Below, piece by piece: positions 53,265 through 61,890 of a stretch of DNA of 64,000 nt. The stretch is from Palsa-189 sp963803735. Its GTDB lineage: Bacteria; Acidobacteriota; Terriglobia; Acidiferrales; UBA7541. The stretch covers positions 1 to 64,000 of the forward strand of contig CAWDNV010000007.1 of NCBI GenBank assembly GCA_963803735.1, written 5' to 3'. How positions within the stretch are numbered: the stretch's first letter is position 1; each line of letters opens with the position of its first letter. A model generated the notes under the pieces. It searched no databases. It worked only from the letters and a program-made list of their open reading frames with translations, and was not told where the DNA came from. The translations under genes were made by a program, and so were the position numbers.

Positions 53265-53267
53265 GGT

Positions 53268-55370
53268 TTATCGCTTCAAATTGATATCCAAGCGCTCTAC
53301 TAAACCCTCGGGCGGTTGAAGCGCGGCATTCGACGGTGGTGGAGGCTGGTCGAACAGCGTAGCTGTGCTAGGACCGTTCCCAGATGAAGTAGGCACACGT
53401 CGGCGTGGCTTTGGTCCTGACGTTGGCTTCGGCTTGAAGGCGAAGTCCGGGAGTGGATCTTGGGGCGAGAGGCCACCGTCGTGAATTGAATAAAACCTTG
53501 TTGGCGGAGGGATTTCCGCGCGGGACCGCAGGATCGGGTCAAAGAAGTAGAGCATTTGCGTGCCGTAAATGGGATGGTGCCCAGAAACAAAAATCAGCAT
53601 GTCGCCGGGAGCGATGATTTTTTCCTGGTGTCCGGCGCTCTCTTTTTTCGGGGGCCGCAAGCGCATGATTTCGTCCGGTGTCATGAGCGGACGCTCGATC
53701 TCGTCCATGTGAGTGCTGACGTGGTCGAGGACCGGAGACATGCGCGAGCCTGAGAAGTTGAACGATGCTTTTCGAATGGTCTGCGTGCCCGTCATGTTGC
53801 TGAGAAGTTCGGCGGTGTCGTACTGGTTGGGGGCAAAGGCGACGCGAACCTGGCAGTTGCTGACGATGCTCTCGTAGCGGCCGTATTCATCCACGATTTG
53901 GCGAATGTCCTGAGTGATGAGGTAGGCCTTGAGGCCAAAGCCTGCCATGTAGGAAAGCGCGTCCGCGAAAATCTCCATGCGCTTGAGCGACGGGAATTCG
54001 TCGATCAGGAATAGCAACCTGTGCTTGTTGCTGAGTTGCTCGGGACCTTGAAAATCGAGTTTTTCGGTGAGGCGGTTAACGATCATTGTAAAGATGAGGC
54101 GCATGAGCGGGCGAAGGCGAATCTTGTCACTCGGAGGAACTACGAGATAAAGCGATACAGGCCGTTCGTGATTTACAAGGTCTTGAATTGTAAAGTCGCT
54201 CGCGGAAGTGGTACGGCTAACCAGCGGATCGCTGTAGAGCGTCAATGCCGTTTTCGCAGTGGATAGGACGCCGGAGAAATCCTTATCCTCCTTGTCGAGC
54301 ATTTCTTGGACTTTCTCCTTCACGACTGGATGTGTACGCGTCGGCTCGCCTGTGGGAAGCCGCCAGTTATGAGCGTTGTCTTTGTCGTGCGTGTAGGTGA
54401 GAAGCTCGGTGAGGGTTTCGCGGAAATTGAAGCCGGGTCGTGTGAAGACGCCGGCCAGGAGGCTGAGCGAAGCTTGCCTCCCCTCGAGAGCCGCGGCATA
54501 GCACACATGCAGAATCATCCCCGCCGTGATCGACGCAGCAGCATCCTGCCAGTAGCGCTCCTGCGGACTGTCCTCCCCGGTGCGGACGAGCATGTTCGCG
54601 ATGTTTTGCGCGTCGGAAACATCGCGGTCTGTGAAAAGGCGAACCTCGGCCAGTGGATTGAATCGAGAAGAGTGTTCGGGCTCTACGGGGGAGAACTTGA
54701 AACAAATTTGCCCCGACTGGCTTCGGAAACCTGCGGTCTTAGCCCAGTTCTCTCCCTTAATGTCGTAGACCACGGTGCTTTCCGCCCACGCCAGGAGGGT
54801 CGGTATGACGATGCCGACCCCCTTGCCGCTCCGCGTTGGAGCAAATGCGAGGATGTGTTCCGGGCCGTTGTGCCGCAAGTAATGGAGGTGTTTGATGGAC
54901 TGTTCGTGCCAGCCTCCGACATACACGCCCTGTGGCGTTTGCATCAAGTTGGTTTCCAAGATATCGGCTTTCGTGGCCCACCGCGCCGAACCGTGAAGGT
55001 CCTCGGTGTTTTTCGAAAGGGCCTTGGTGCGAGCGAGATTCAGAAGAAAAAAGAGGGCCCCAGATGCAAAGGCTCCGCCAACAATAATGCCTGCGCCGAT
55101 GAGCAAGGGAAGTTTTATTCGGACGTCACCGGTGTTTCCCTGCGTCCACACCCAGACAAGCCATTTATAAGGCGCGTAAAGGTAGAAAGAACCGATACGG
55201 ACCAAGGCAGGGCCGAGCGCGGGTTGATATTCGAAGCGCCAGGCAACAAATTGCGTGGCAACAACATTCGTCAAGAAGAGTCCGATGAAACCAACGATTG
55301 TCGGCGTCCAGTAGAAGCCGCCGACGTAGCCGGGGTCTCTCGGCTTCCGGTAAGCAGGTGGCTGTCTCAA
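53268..55370 (-). CDS. traG: TraG/VirD4 type IV coupling protein
   Basis: A 700-residue ATPase. Membrane helices lie at about 22-42, 60-75 and 86-112. Walker A is APTRSGKGVG (177-186), Walker B LLFLIDEFPSL, and further VirD4 motifs include HGSARWAT (126-133) and the arginine/QD region TQDIRQI. The Pro-rich C-terminus is variable. It brings the relaxase-DNA complex to the type IV secretion channel. The ATG overlaps the KfrB-gene stop (ATGA), so the genes are coupled. Confidence 0.92.
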   Translation of the reverse strand: MRQPPAYRKPRDPGYVGGFYWTPTIVGFIGLFLTNVVATQFVAWRFEYQPALGPALVRIGSFYLYAPYKWLVWVWTQGNTGDVRIKLPLLIGAGIIVGGAFASGALFFLLNLARTKALSKNTEDLHGSARWATKADILETNLMQTPQGVYVGGWHEQSIKHLHYLRHNGPEHILAFAPTRSGKGVGIVIPTLLAWAESTVVYDIKGENWAKTAGFRSQSGQICFKFSPVEPEHSSRFNPLAEVRLFTDRDVSDAQNIANMLVRTGEDSPQERYWQDAAASITAGMILHVCYAAALEGRQASLSLLAGVFTRPGFNFRETLTELLTYTHDKDNAHNWRLPTGEPTRTHPVVKEKVQEMLDKEDKDFSGVLSTAKTALTLYSDPLVSRTTSASDFTIQDLVNHERPVSLYLVVPPSDKIRLRPLMRLIFTMIVNRLTEKLDFQGPEQLSNKHRLLFLIDEFPSLKRMEIFADALSYMAGFGLKAYLITQDIRQIVDEYGRYESIVSNCQVRVAFAPNQYDTAELLSNMTGTQTIRKASFNFSGSRMSPVLDHVSTHMDEIERPLMTPDEIMRLRPPKKESAGHQEKIIAPGDMLIFVSGHHPIYGTQMLYFFDPILRSRAEIPPPTRFYSIHDGGLSPQDPLPDFAFKPKPTSGPKPRRRVPTSSGNGPSTATLFDQPPPPSNAALQPPEGLVERLDINLKR

Positions 55371-56257
55371 CGTCCCAACTCCTTCGTTTTGCTCCTTTCC
55401 TTAATGGGGAGCACACGGGCATTGTCGTTGCTGTAAGCGATGCGCACGTTTTCGCCGACAGCCGGGATCATGTCGAGAAGGTCTTTCCGGTGCACAACCG
55501 CGGAATGCGAAGTAATTTGCTGAAAGAGATTCTTCTCGGTCTCGCCGACGATGCCGCCTCGGTAGGTGCCACTATCGGTCTGCGCGTTTTCAATGCGCGC
55601 ATCGGGCGCCATCTGTCTCAGCGCGGACTGTAAACCGGCGGGGAGTTCGCCCCCGCCAAGCAGTTTGCGCACGTCGGTGCATGTGGTTTTGTCGTGAAGC
55701 TCGACGGCCCCGCTTCCGAGCTGATGCGTGGCTACAGAGGTAGTGGTTTCGCGTCGATCGGTCTCGGACTGTGTTTCGAGTGCGGGAGTGTTCTGCGCGT
55801 TATGTTTCTCCCAGGCGCGCATATCTAATTTGTCGATGAGGTATCTCAAGTCCGGGCTGTGCGCGGGATCGAAAAGTAGTTCATATTCAGCTTCTTTCCC
55901 CCCGTTGAGCATGGTTGCGATTTGCAGCGTAGAGTCTCCGAGGGTCTTTGGTCCTCGTTCTCCGTTCAATTCTTCGAGGTAATCGCGGGCGAGGGTTGTA
56001 TCGCGATCAAACGCTGCTTCGAGGACATCCTGGAGTTGCTCGGCATTTAGCGGGACCCGGCCAGTCGCATCGGAATCGAGATACGTTTCTAGATATCGCC
56101 GCGGCCACGCGATAAGGTCGTGGTCGAGTTCGGAGGTGAGCAAGGTTTCTAACTGCCCGGTCGAAGCGGCGGAATTTGCGAGACTGGAAATTTGGTGGTC
56201 CACTGAATTTATGACTACATCCCGGCGAGTGGCTGCGTTGTTACTCTTCATTGACAT
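55367..56257 (-). CDS. KfrB-domain protein, first gene of the left transfer operon
   Basis: A 296-residue protein, largely helical and acidic. The C-terminal 65 residues (TYRGGIVGETEKNLFQQITSH, then VGENVRIAYSNDNARVL) match the KfrB domain found in IncP plasmid accessory proteins and relaxases. The N-terminal part (residues 30-130) is unassigned. A GGAGG ribosome-binding site precedes the ATG. The gene is read from the promoter at 56316-56363. Confidence 0.72.
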   Translation of the reverse strand: MSMKSNNAATRRDVVINSVDHQISSLANSAASTGQLETLLTSELDHDLIAWPRRYLETYLDSDATGRVPLNAEQLQDVLEAAFDRDTTLARDYLEELNGERGPKTLGDSTLQIATMLNGGKEAEYELLFDPAHSPDLRYLIDKLDMRAWEKHNAQNTPALETQSETDRRETTTSVATHQLGSGAVELHDKTTCTDVRKLLGGGELPAGLQSALRQMAPDARIENAQTDSGTYRGGIVGETEKNLFQQITSHSAVVHRKDLLDMIPAVGENVRIAYSNDNARVLPIKERSKTKELGR

Positions 56258-56315
56258 TGAGGGAAACCTCCTAATCGGTCCAAGATCCGATTTCGGGAAA
56301 CAGTGCGGCTAGGTA

Positions 56316-56363
56316 GTGATACATATAGCATACATATAGCACCATTGGAGTAGTGCATGTCAA
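56316..56363 (-). promoter_or_regulatory. Promoter/operator of the kfrB-traG operon with repeated element
   Basis: On the minus strand TTGACA (56358-56363) is followed after 19 bases by TATATG (56333-56338), and the same TGCTATATGTAT block is repeated once more at 56316-56330. ATGGTGCTATATGTA (56331-56345) is identical to 62219-62233 before traK. The long 19-base spacer and the tandem block suggest regulated expression. Confidence 0.6.
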
Positions 56364-56583
56364 TATTTAACTTGGGAGGCTAGTTCCGTGTATGCGGTTT
56401 GCGTCTCACAGCTGGCAAGTCGGGGCCTTGGATAGCTGTCGCGGAAGGGACGACCATCGCTGATCGCCCCCCGCAGAGATCTGTACAAGCGCATTGACGC
56501 ATACGGCTCTTATCCTTGATGGGTATAGAGATCATGCTCGGAAAGGTCAAAGAGATCGCCGAAGCGATGGAATCAAAGGAGGC

Positions 56584-56847
56584 ATGAAATACCACGGCGT
56601 CCTGCTTTTTATTTTCGCGATAGCGCTCACCTTCCTCCTGCCACCCGTCGCGCAGGGGATAACCCTGAATGCCCTTTTCGTTGCAATCGTTATCCTTATG
56701 TTCAAACCCCGCAGGAATGAAAAAATCCCCCCGGATAAAACTCAAGGAGAGGAACACGCAATGGACGGTCTTGGATTGGCTCGCGTTGAACCGGATTTTC
56801 CATTACCAGAACAATTCAGGGGCGATGTCGGGCGTCAACAAGGGTAA
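56584..56847 (+). CDS. Possible small membrane protein
   Basis: An 87-residue frame with GGAGG before the ATG and two hydrophobic helices (GVLLFIFAIALTFLLPPVAQGI and LNALFVAIVILMF), then a charged tail. No family recognised. The tail overlaps, in another frame, a nuclease-like remnant, so the real end may be earlier. It stands alone between oppositely oriented genes. Confidence 0.35.
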   Translation: MKYHGVLLFIFAIALTFLLPPVAQGITLNALFVAIVILMFKPRRNEKIPPDKTQGEEHAMDGLGLARVEPDFPLPEQFRGDVGRQQG

Positions 56848-56863
56848 GGCGCAAGCCACTTAG
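56744..56863 (+). pseudogene. Possible VRR-NUC nuclease remnant, N-terminal piece
   Basis: The frame reads KERNTQWTVLDWLALNRIFHYQNNSGAMSGVNKGKAQA in pieces and stops. The pattern (hydrophobic WLAL-x-RIF, aromatic, then N-N-S-G-A) is that of the first helix and strand of VRR-NUC domains. The catalytic strands do not follow. There is no start codon close by. Confidence 0.3.
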
Positions 56864-56958
56864 AGGAACAAATAGGCGGAGCCGATCGCGACGGCAATTT
56901 TATCCATACCTCCGCAACCGCCCCAACCGTCGGGCAAAGGGGCTTCCCGGCAATCTCT

Positions 56959-57102
56959 TTATTGTCGCTTTCCGCTGTTCCGCTTGCCGCGCCGTTTCTG
57001 ACCTTGACGCAACACCTCTCCGGCCAAGCTCCGTTCCCTCTTGCTCTTGGAGTGCATCGCCTTTCCAGCTTCGGTTTTTACACGCTTAGATTCTTTCGCC
57101 AT
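56959..57102 (-). CDS. Very small basic protein (47 residues)
   Basis: The minus strand has ATG at 57102, preceded by AAAGGAAAA, and reads MAKESKRVKTEAGKAMHSKS and on to GKRNSGKRQ, a Lys/Arg/Ser-rich product with no hydrophobic segment. Similar tiny basic proteins (MAK-x-S-K-K-V-x-T-x-A) are common unnamed neighbours in many bacterial genomes, probably nucleic-acid binding. It is below the length most gene callers use. Confidence 0.6.
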   Translation of the reverse strand: MAKESKRVKTEAGKAMHSKSKRERSLAGEVLRQGQKRRGKRNSGKRQ

Positions 57103-57157
57103 ATTGTTTTTTTCCTTTCAATAGAAATTAATCACGATTTCTTGCACACTGTAACAT

Positions 57158-57361
57158 CTGATTGATCGCTATACCGTCAAAATAAATCCAGCCGTAAGCC
57201 ACGCCGACCTTGTGAAGAAGCTCGACGAGATGAAGGACTTCAACCCGGAGGAGATGAAAAATCTGCACTACCTCAAGGTGAAGATCAAGGCTGTGTGTGA
57301 AGCGGCCGATTTGAAAAAGATCACGGATTTATTGAAGGAATTGGCACGTAAAGCGCCGTAG
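57158..57361 (+). CDS. Short helical open frame without a standard start
   Basis: A frame open from 57155 to the TAG at 57361 encodes about 68 residues (LIDRYTVKINPAVSHADLV then KKLDEMKDFNPEEM and LKKITDLLKELARKAP). Its amphipathic Lys/Glu/Leu pattern looks coding. The only early start is CTG at 57158; ATG occurs only inside. It is either a gene with a rare start or the 3' end of a truncated gene. Confidence 0.35.
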   Translation: MIDRYTVKINPAVSHADLVKKLDEMKDFNPEEMKNLHYLKVKIKAVCEAADLKKITDLLKELARKAP

Positions 57362-57427
57362 GGTATCGAAAAGTATCACGCCGTAGACTAAGGTAGTAAA
57401 AAGTAGCCTACTGTGGTATTATTCCGT

Positions 57428-57510
57428 TGGCAGCTAAGCGTAAGTCCTGCGGGTACCGCGCGTAAGCGTAAGCCGGGTCTACCCCGGTCGGTCGCAGGTG
57501 CTAGCTGCCA
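57428..57510. repeat. Nested inverted repeat at the 3' end of the DUF3800 gene
   Basis: TGGCAGCTA (57428-57436) pairs with TAGCTGCCA (57502-57510). Inside, CCTGCG pairs with CGCAGG and CCGGGT with ACCCCGG, and GCGTAAG occurs three times. The structure overlaps the stop codon of the DUF3800 gene and could be a terminator or a structured element. Confidence 0.4.
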
Positions 57511-58292
57511 CTTTTAGGCACCGCTACGGGTTCCTCGAAATACAGGTGTTGCTTCCACTTCACCCTCTTTTCAATCAGTCCATACCAGTCGTTATTCTGA
57601 TCTTCAAACTTTCGTTTTATCGCCCAGCAGACGAAATCAGCCGCTTCGAGCCCTCGAATACCGAATTCCACCTTCGCCCTTTGCTCGGCTTTGAACTCGC
57701 TCGCTGAACCCGAGTGATAATGGCAAATCGTCAAGTTGATTGGCTGCTTTCCCTTTTCGGCCCTCTCGATGCCGACCTTGCTTTCAATGTACCCGTCGAA
57801 CTTCAGGTTGTTGTGATACTCCCGATTGCGGCGGTCCACATAAAGCTCCACCGTAGGGAAATAACATAATGGTCCCCTGAGGAGGAGCCATGCGAAATAG
57901 TTGTACAGAATGGCGTGCGGCGCCGTCTTGAGTCCGGCGCTGACCGTATCCAGCTTCACGACCGCGTATTCGATGTAGCCGTCAATGGCCGCAATCTGCT
58001 TAAGGATGAATTCCATTGGCTCGGACGGATTGTTTTTGTACTTGAACGAGGCGGGAATGAGTGCGTTTTTCGGCGCATGCCACAAGTTCGTCGCCTTTAT
58101 CTCAACATCCTTATTCCACCCGTTCCCGATGAGGTGTCCATTGAAGTTCTTCATGACCTTGTTGAGTTCCTTACCGCTCGCTGGCGCAACGAAGGCGAGG
58201 ATCAAGCAATCGCTTCCGACACCGAAGCCAAGGTCGCCGCTTTCGTCCATGAACACGTGTTGCATACGGGGAACCGCATTAATATACGCCAA
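57501..58292 (-). CDS. DUF3800-domain protein
   Basis: A 263-residue protein whose N-terminus HVFMDESGDLGFG is the hallmark of DUF3800, an RNase H-like fold with the acidic D-E-S-G-D site. Further acidic residues lie in ELYVDRRN and GLEAADFVCWA (Asp of the last motif). The start may be TTG at 58292 (AGGAAA upstream) or ATG at 58265. DUF3800 proteins are frequent on mobile elements and near defence genes; activity unknown. It is transcribed alone, cargo between the relaxase and kfrB blocks. Confidence 0.82.
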   Translation of the reverse strand: MAYINAVPRMQHVFMDESGDLGFGVGSDCLILAFVAPASGKELNKVMKNFNGHLIGNGWNKDVEIKATNLWHAPKNALIPASFKYKNNPSEPMEFILKQIAAIDGYIEYAVVKLDTVSAGLKTAPHAILYNYFAWLLLRGPLCYFPTVELYVDRRNREYHNNLKFDGYIESKVGIERAEKGKQPINLTICHYHSGSASEFKAEQRAKVEFGIRGLEAADFVCWAIKRKFEDQNNDWYGLIEKRVKWKQHLYFEEPVAVPKSGS

Positions 58293-58392
58293 CTAGTTTC
58301 CTATCCGTTCAGATTTTGAATAGATTACCGCCGAGGCGACTGACCCAAAGCTGAAGCGCCAAATCGCTCCAGGTCAGCCCCACCCGTTAGAG

Positions 58393-58644
58393 CTAGTTCC
58401 GATGAACAGCCGCAGCGACCAAACGCCACTTCACTACGCCGTGTCCGCATTTCCATAATGGACCGTGCAACGCGCAGCTAGACGCGGGAGGCAACGGTTT
58501 TCCTTGTGTCGAGTCTGCTTCAAATCCACACGATTCGCAGCGGTAAATCCCTGAATTCGGCGCTGGCGTGCACGGCGAATATACTTTGTCGAATTCACTT
58601 GAATCATTTCGGTTAAATGCTGTTGGGTACTTGTAATTCGGCAT
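58393..58644 (-). CDS. Small zinc-ribbon protein
   Basis: The ATG at 58644 is preceded by AAGGAGGGTCC and gives 83 residues. The Cys pattern YRCESCGFEADS (C-x-x-C), then SSCALHGPLWKCGHG (C with His, C with His) forms a zinc-ribbon-like site. Related short proteins with a G-x-Y-R-C-x-x-C start are widespread and unnamed. No operon partner is evident. The longer upstream frame has no support. Confidence 0.6.
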   Translation of the reverse strand: MPNYKYPTAFNRNDSSEFDKVYSPCTPAPNSGIYRCESCGFEADSTQGKPLPPASSCALHGPLWKCGHGVVKWRLVAAAVHRN

Positions 58645-58827
58645 TGCCTGGACCCTCCTTGGGTCCGCTAAAACAGTTAGCGGCCAATCGGATCGGAACG
58701 TCCGGAATTCCGGCCGTTCCTCAATGAGTACTGAGAAAGACAAGGCTGTATTGACAATTGGGGGGAGAGCGACTAATTTGTAGGCCGTACAAGCCATTCC
58801 TCCTTGCCGCAAGCAAGGGGTTAAGTC

Positions 58828-58852
58828 AGCCCGTGGTCATCAGCCACGGGCT
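58828..58852 (+). terminator. Hairpin with T-rich tail
   Basis: AGCCCGTGG (58828-58836) and CCACGGGCT (58844-58852) form a perfect 9-bp stem with a 7-base loop. On the plus strand TTTCCTATTT follows. It lies between two minus-strand genes, so it may act bidirectionally or belong to the 3' end of the 58869 gene. Confidence 0.45.
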
Positions 58853-58868
58853 TTCCTATTTCAACCCG

Positions 58869-59303
58869 CTAGCTTGTAATTGATGCATTCTTTATCGCGC
58901 TAAATTCCGGCACGAGCGCGAAAGTGTTCGGCTTGACCCTGGTGAACTGGTCCGCTCTACGGCTCAGCGCGACCGCGATCGTCGCCTTCGGATTCTGCGC
59001 CATCACCGGGTGCCCCTTCGCCTTGAGAGCCTCGACAATATCGTCCACGTGCATTTCGGCTCCGGCCTCCAGGAGAACTTCACGCACCTGCTGGGCGAGC
59101 GCCGTAGTCCTAGTCCTTCTGGTTCGTGTCACGACCGCTTCGGTATCTGTTATCGCACCGGAAGCCGTTGAATTCTTGGCGCACAGTTTCTTCGTTACGG
59201 CTATCCACTCACGGAGTTGCTCAGCACGCTTATGCAACGCCGCCAATTCGGCCTCTGCGTTTGCCAGGGCATCCTTAAGGTCTATGTTTTTCAGCTTCGT
59301 CAT
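58869..59303 (-). CDS. Coiled-coil and HARE-type winged-helix protein
   Basis: A 144-residue protein. Residues 5-45 form a coiled coil (LKDALANAEAELAALHKRAEQLREW). Residues about 68-130 match a HARE-HTH-like winged helix (ALAQQVREVLLEAGAEMHVDDIVEALKAKGHPVMAQNP, in parts). The middle is a Thr/Arg linker. Such proteins are predicted DNA-binding regulators. Alone on its strand; target unknown. Confidence 0.65.
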   Translation of the reverse strand: MTKLKNIDLKDALANAEAELAALHKRAEQLREWIAVTKKLCAKNSTASGAITDTEAVVTRTRRTRTTALAQQVREVLLEAGAEMHVDDIVEALKAKGHPVMAQNPKATIAVALSRRADQFTRVKPNTFALVPEFSAIKNASITS

Positions 59304-59603
59304 AACGAACGCTAAGATACCACGAATAGCGTTACCGTGCTAATTAATTCTTGGGTCGAGCACGATCTCTCCCGTGCGCGCGAGTGAAGTTTAGAAACGC
59401 CACGCGTGCAATCAAATAAGAGCATTATATTCAATCGCTTAGCAATAAGATACAATTCGAATTGTCCACTTCGGACCTCAAATCAATGCGCTAGACTCCA
59501 GAGGCAGAGCGCCAATTAGAGCTTGCTATTCCGGATATCATCGTCCGCGATCTCTTGCTTTCGGCGAGGGGATTTCCCTCCACCGTTTTGAAACCCGGAT
59601 TGA

Positions 59604-59810
59604 GGAGCGCCCGCTGTAAAGCAGATACCCGATCGCTATTACGTTGCGAAAGTGGCAGGCAAGCGGAACCGCGAGAAATCCCTCGTCGTGGACCAGCAGG
59701 AGATCAATCTGCGCCTCGGCATCATGAAAGTGAATTTCCGTGTCATCATCGAGCGGCTGTGGCGCATCATCGACTACAACTGGGAATTCATGCAGAAGTA
59801 CGACGAGTAA
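59604..59810 (+). pseudogene. 3' end of an unidentified gene
   Basis: An open frame without an early start reads RYYVAKVAGKRNREKSLVV and then MKVNFRVIIERLWRIIDYN to a TAA at 59810. The composition (aromatic and charged) looks like real protein. Only an internal ATG (59724) is available. The rest of 59304-60034 shows no gene. The most likely reading is a truncated gene in the cargo part of the element. Confidence 0.35.
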
Positions 59811-60034
59811 GGCAGCCTGTTCGGGAAACTACAACCTCGCCTCGCGGACCTATAGTTCGGTTGGGTGACGTTAACTGGCACAGGGATTCGAGGCACCCGG
59901 CGGACTGTCAAATTCCGCAAGAATAATCGCTATTCACTCATCTGGCGGTTGCGCCCGGATCACTGCGTAATCGGAAGTAATTCAGATGCCTACTAAACGC
60001 TGGACGCGCACGAGTGGTTCTCCGGTTGCGCGAA

Positions 60035-61357
60035 TTACGTCGAGCGTCCCCCGCGTCCGAAGTTCTGCCGTTTGTGTCGCTCGGGGTTTTGTAGTTCAGT
60101 TTGCAACTTCGTTTGGTATTGTCCAAGCCATCCGCCCCACACGGGCTGAATCTCATGAACGCCCCGACGAAGTAAAAGGTCCGCTTCTTTGCTGAAGTGT
60201 GAAGTGTTCTGGAGAAGTGTCTTCGCGTCCCCGAGATCATCCATGTGCAATGTGGGTTTCTTGTCCGTGAACTGTTTCTCGATGCGAATGAAACTACCCA
60301 CCGCGAGCTTCCCCTCGCTGCGGGCTTGCTCGATCGCGCTCGTGTGGTAGATCAAATGCACCTTCGCGTCCGTGCCTTCGACCAGCATGTAACGTTTGCC
60401 CGTTTGTTCATCTTCGGTGTGGAGAAGGACGCGGCCTTCCACTCTTTTTAACTGGCGGATATTCGTGACCTGGAGCGGAAGGCGCTTGTCGGAGAGCAAG
60501 GCACCATGCGCCGCGAGCATCTTTTGCCGGTCGACACTCTGTTGCAGTGTTCTCAGTACCTTCTCAAAGTCCGCCTGTACGCTCCATTGGTGCGGCCCGA
60601 CGAACTGCGCGAGTCCCATCTTTTGAAGGTGCATGAGCCGCGCGGCAAGGTGTTTTTGGAGTTCCCTGGCCGATTCGGACAGTGACCCGCCCTCGGGCTT
60701 GACGGTAACCACAAAATGGGAAGAGGAGCCGTCGTTGCTGAATTGAAGGATGCGGTCGAGCGGCGTGTAACGGGTCTGAATCACTTCGCGGACGTGCGCC
60801 TCGTGGGCGTCCGCCGCAGAACGATAGCCCAAAGCTTCAGTAGCGATCTCTTCTGCTCGTTCGCGTAGGCCCCCACGAATGTATTCCCTTGGCAAGCGAA
60901 TCGGGATTCCCTTCTTGTCCACTCCCCGAAGAGCAATGTGAACGTGGGGATGCTCGGTGTTGTGATGGACGGCGGCGACCCATTCGAGTTGGGCGCCCAA
61001 GTCATGTTCCATCCGGTGCAGCAGCTCGCAAGCATACTGTTGGAGGTTCAAGCGCTCACCAAACTCGGGGGATACGATGATCTTGAAGAGTCGTTCGTCG
61101 CCGGCACTCTGCCATTTGTCGAGCTTTGCAGCGATATCTAAGTTTTGCTCGGTAGTATTGAATCCAGCCTCCGCAGACCTTCCTCCTTGCGTCGCGCTCT
61201 CGCGGGCCACGTATCTTCCGTGGGCCTTCCACTGCCCCGGATTCTTGTTCGCTGAGTAACTGACCCGGACAGCCACGCGCTGATTAAACGTTCGCTGCGA
61301 CCGCCCACTCCCGCCTGCACCATGTGTACCGCGCGTCTTCTTTCCCCGCTTCGACAT
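60035..61357 (-). CDS. Relaxase / mobilization nuclease (TraI-position)
   Basis: From the ATG at 61357, 440 residues. The histidine triad of the relaxase active site is in HHNTEHPHVHIAL (residues 131-143). The upstream part (QWKAHGRYVARESAT) and the helix FGERLNLQQYACELL fit MOB_P/VirD2-like enzymes. The nicking Tyr is probably Tyr49 in RYVARE. The C-terminal 200 residues are a beta-rich, DUF3363-like extension. It nicks oriT and stays attached to the transferred strand. It is 104 bases after the TraJ-position gene, as in RP4. Confidence 0.85.
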   Translation of the reverse strand: MSKRGKKTRGTHGAGGSGRSQRTFNQRVAVRVSYSANKNPGQWKAHGRYVARESATQGGRSAEAGFNTTEQNLDIAAKLDKWQSAGDERLFKIIVSPEFGERLNLQQYACELLHRMEHDLGAQLEWVAAVHHNTEHPHVHIALRGVDKKGIPIRLPREYIRGGLRERAEEIATEALGYRSAADAHEAHVREVIQTRYTPLDRILQFSNDGSSSHFVVTVKPEGGSLSESARELQKHLAARLMHLQKMGLAQFVGPHQWSVQADFEKVLRTLQQSVDRQKMLAAHGALLSDKRLPLQVTNIRQLKRVEGRVLLHTEDEQTGKRYMLVEGTDAKVHLIYHTSAIEQARSEGKLAVGSFIRIEKQFTDKKPTLHMDDLGDAKTLLQNTSHFSKEADLLLRRGVHEIQPVWGGWLGQYQTKLQTELQNPERHKRQNFGRGGRST

Positions 61358-61461
61358 CTGGACAATGCGAAGCATGGATCGTAGAACTCCCGTGTACCTT
61401 GCGTGGATTTTCGTTTTGGTCGTGCTTTGATTTTCTCGGCCGTAACCGAATTATGGGTTCG

Positions 61462-61890
61462 TCATTCATCTGCCACCATCCCCTTGAGAGTGTCTCTGTT
61501 CTTGTTGGAGATCCCTTCCGCGGCAACACGCACCAGCCTTTCGTAGCGTAGCCTGGCTCGAACGCGGGCAGCAGGTAGCGCATCCTCCGGGGGTTCGACC
61601 ACGCACGTAATGACGTATTTGAGGAACACATCGGTGAGAGCTACCTGCGCGTGCGCCAGCGTCTGAAGCCCCTGCACTTGCTTAGCTAAGTTCGTGAGCG
61701 TGGCGGCCACCCGCGCCTCAAACTGCTCGGTCGCTTCTGTGTTCGAGCCCTGCCGAATCTCGTGCTCGCAAGCGGCAATGAGGAATGCTTGCTCGGAACG
61801 GAAGCCACGCTCCTTGACTGCGGCGCGAACCTGATCCCGCAACTCAGCGGAGGGGTATCGAAAATTGCGCGAAAAACTCTTTTTATCCAC
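61462..61890 (-). CDS. Relaxosome accessory protein (TraJ-position)
   Basis: The start is GTG 61890 with GAAGGAG upstream, giving 142 residues. The N-terminus KKSFSRNFRYPSAELRDQV has a ribbon-helix-helix-like pattern (strand then two helices to FLIAACEHEI), followed by a long helix. In RP4 the gene in this place, traJ, encodes the oriT-binding protein that loads the relaxase. Sequence similarity to TraJ is not demonstrable by eye; the role is inferred from position, size and fold pattern. Confidence 0.6.
   Translation of the reverse strand: MDKKSFSRNFRYPSAELRDQVRAAVKERGFRSEQAFLIAACEHEIRQGSNTEATEQFEARVAATLTNLAKQVQGLQTLAHAQVALTDVFLKYVITCVVEPPEDALPAARVRARLRYERLVRVAAEGISNKNRDTLKGMVADE

Noticed and set aside
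57428..57510. CRISPR-like or iteron array
   Set aside because: The GCGTAAG repeats are too short and irregular, without spacers. The block is better seen as a nested hairpin at a gene end.
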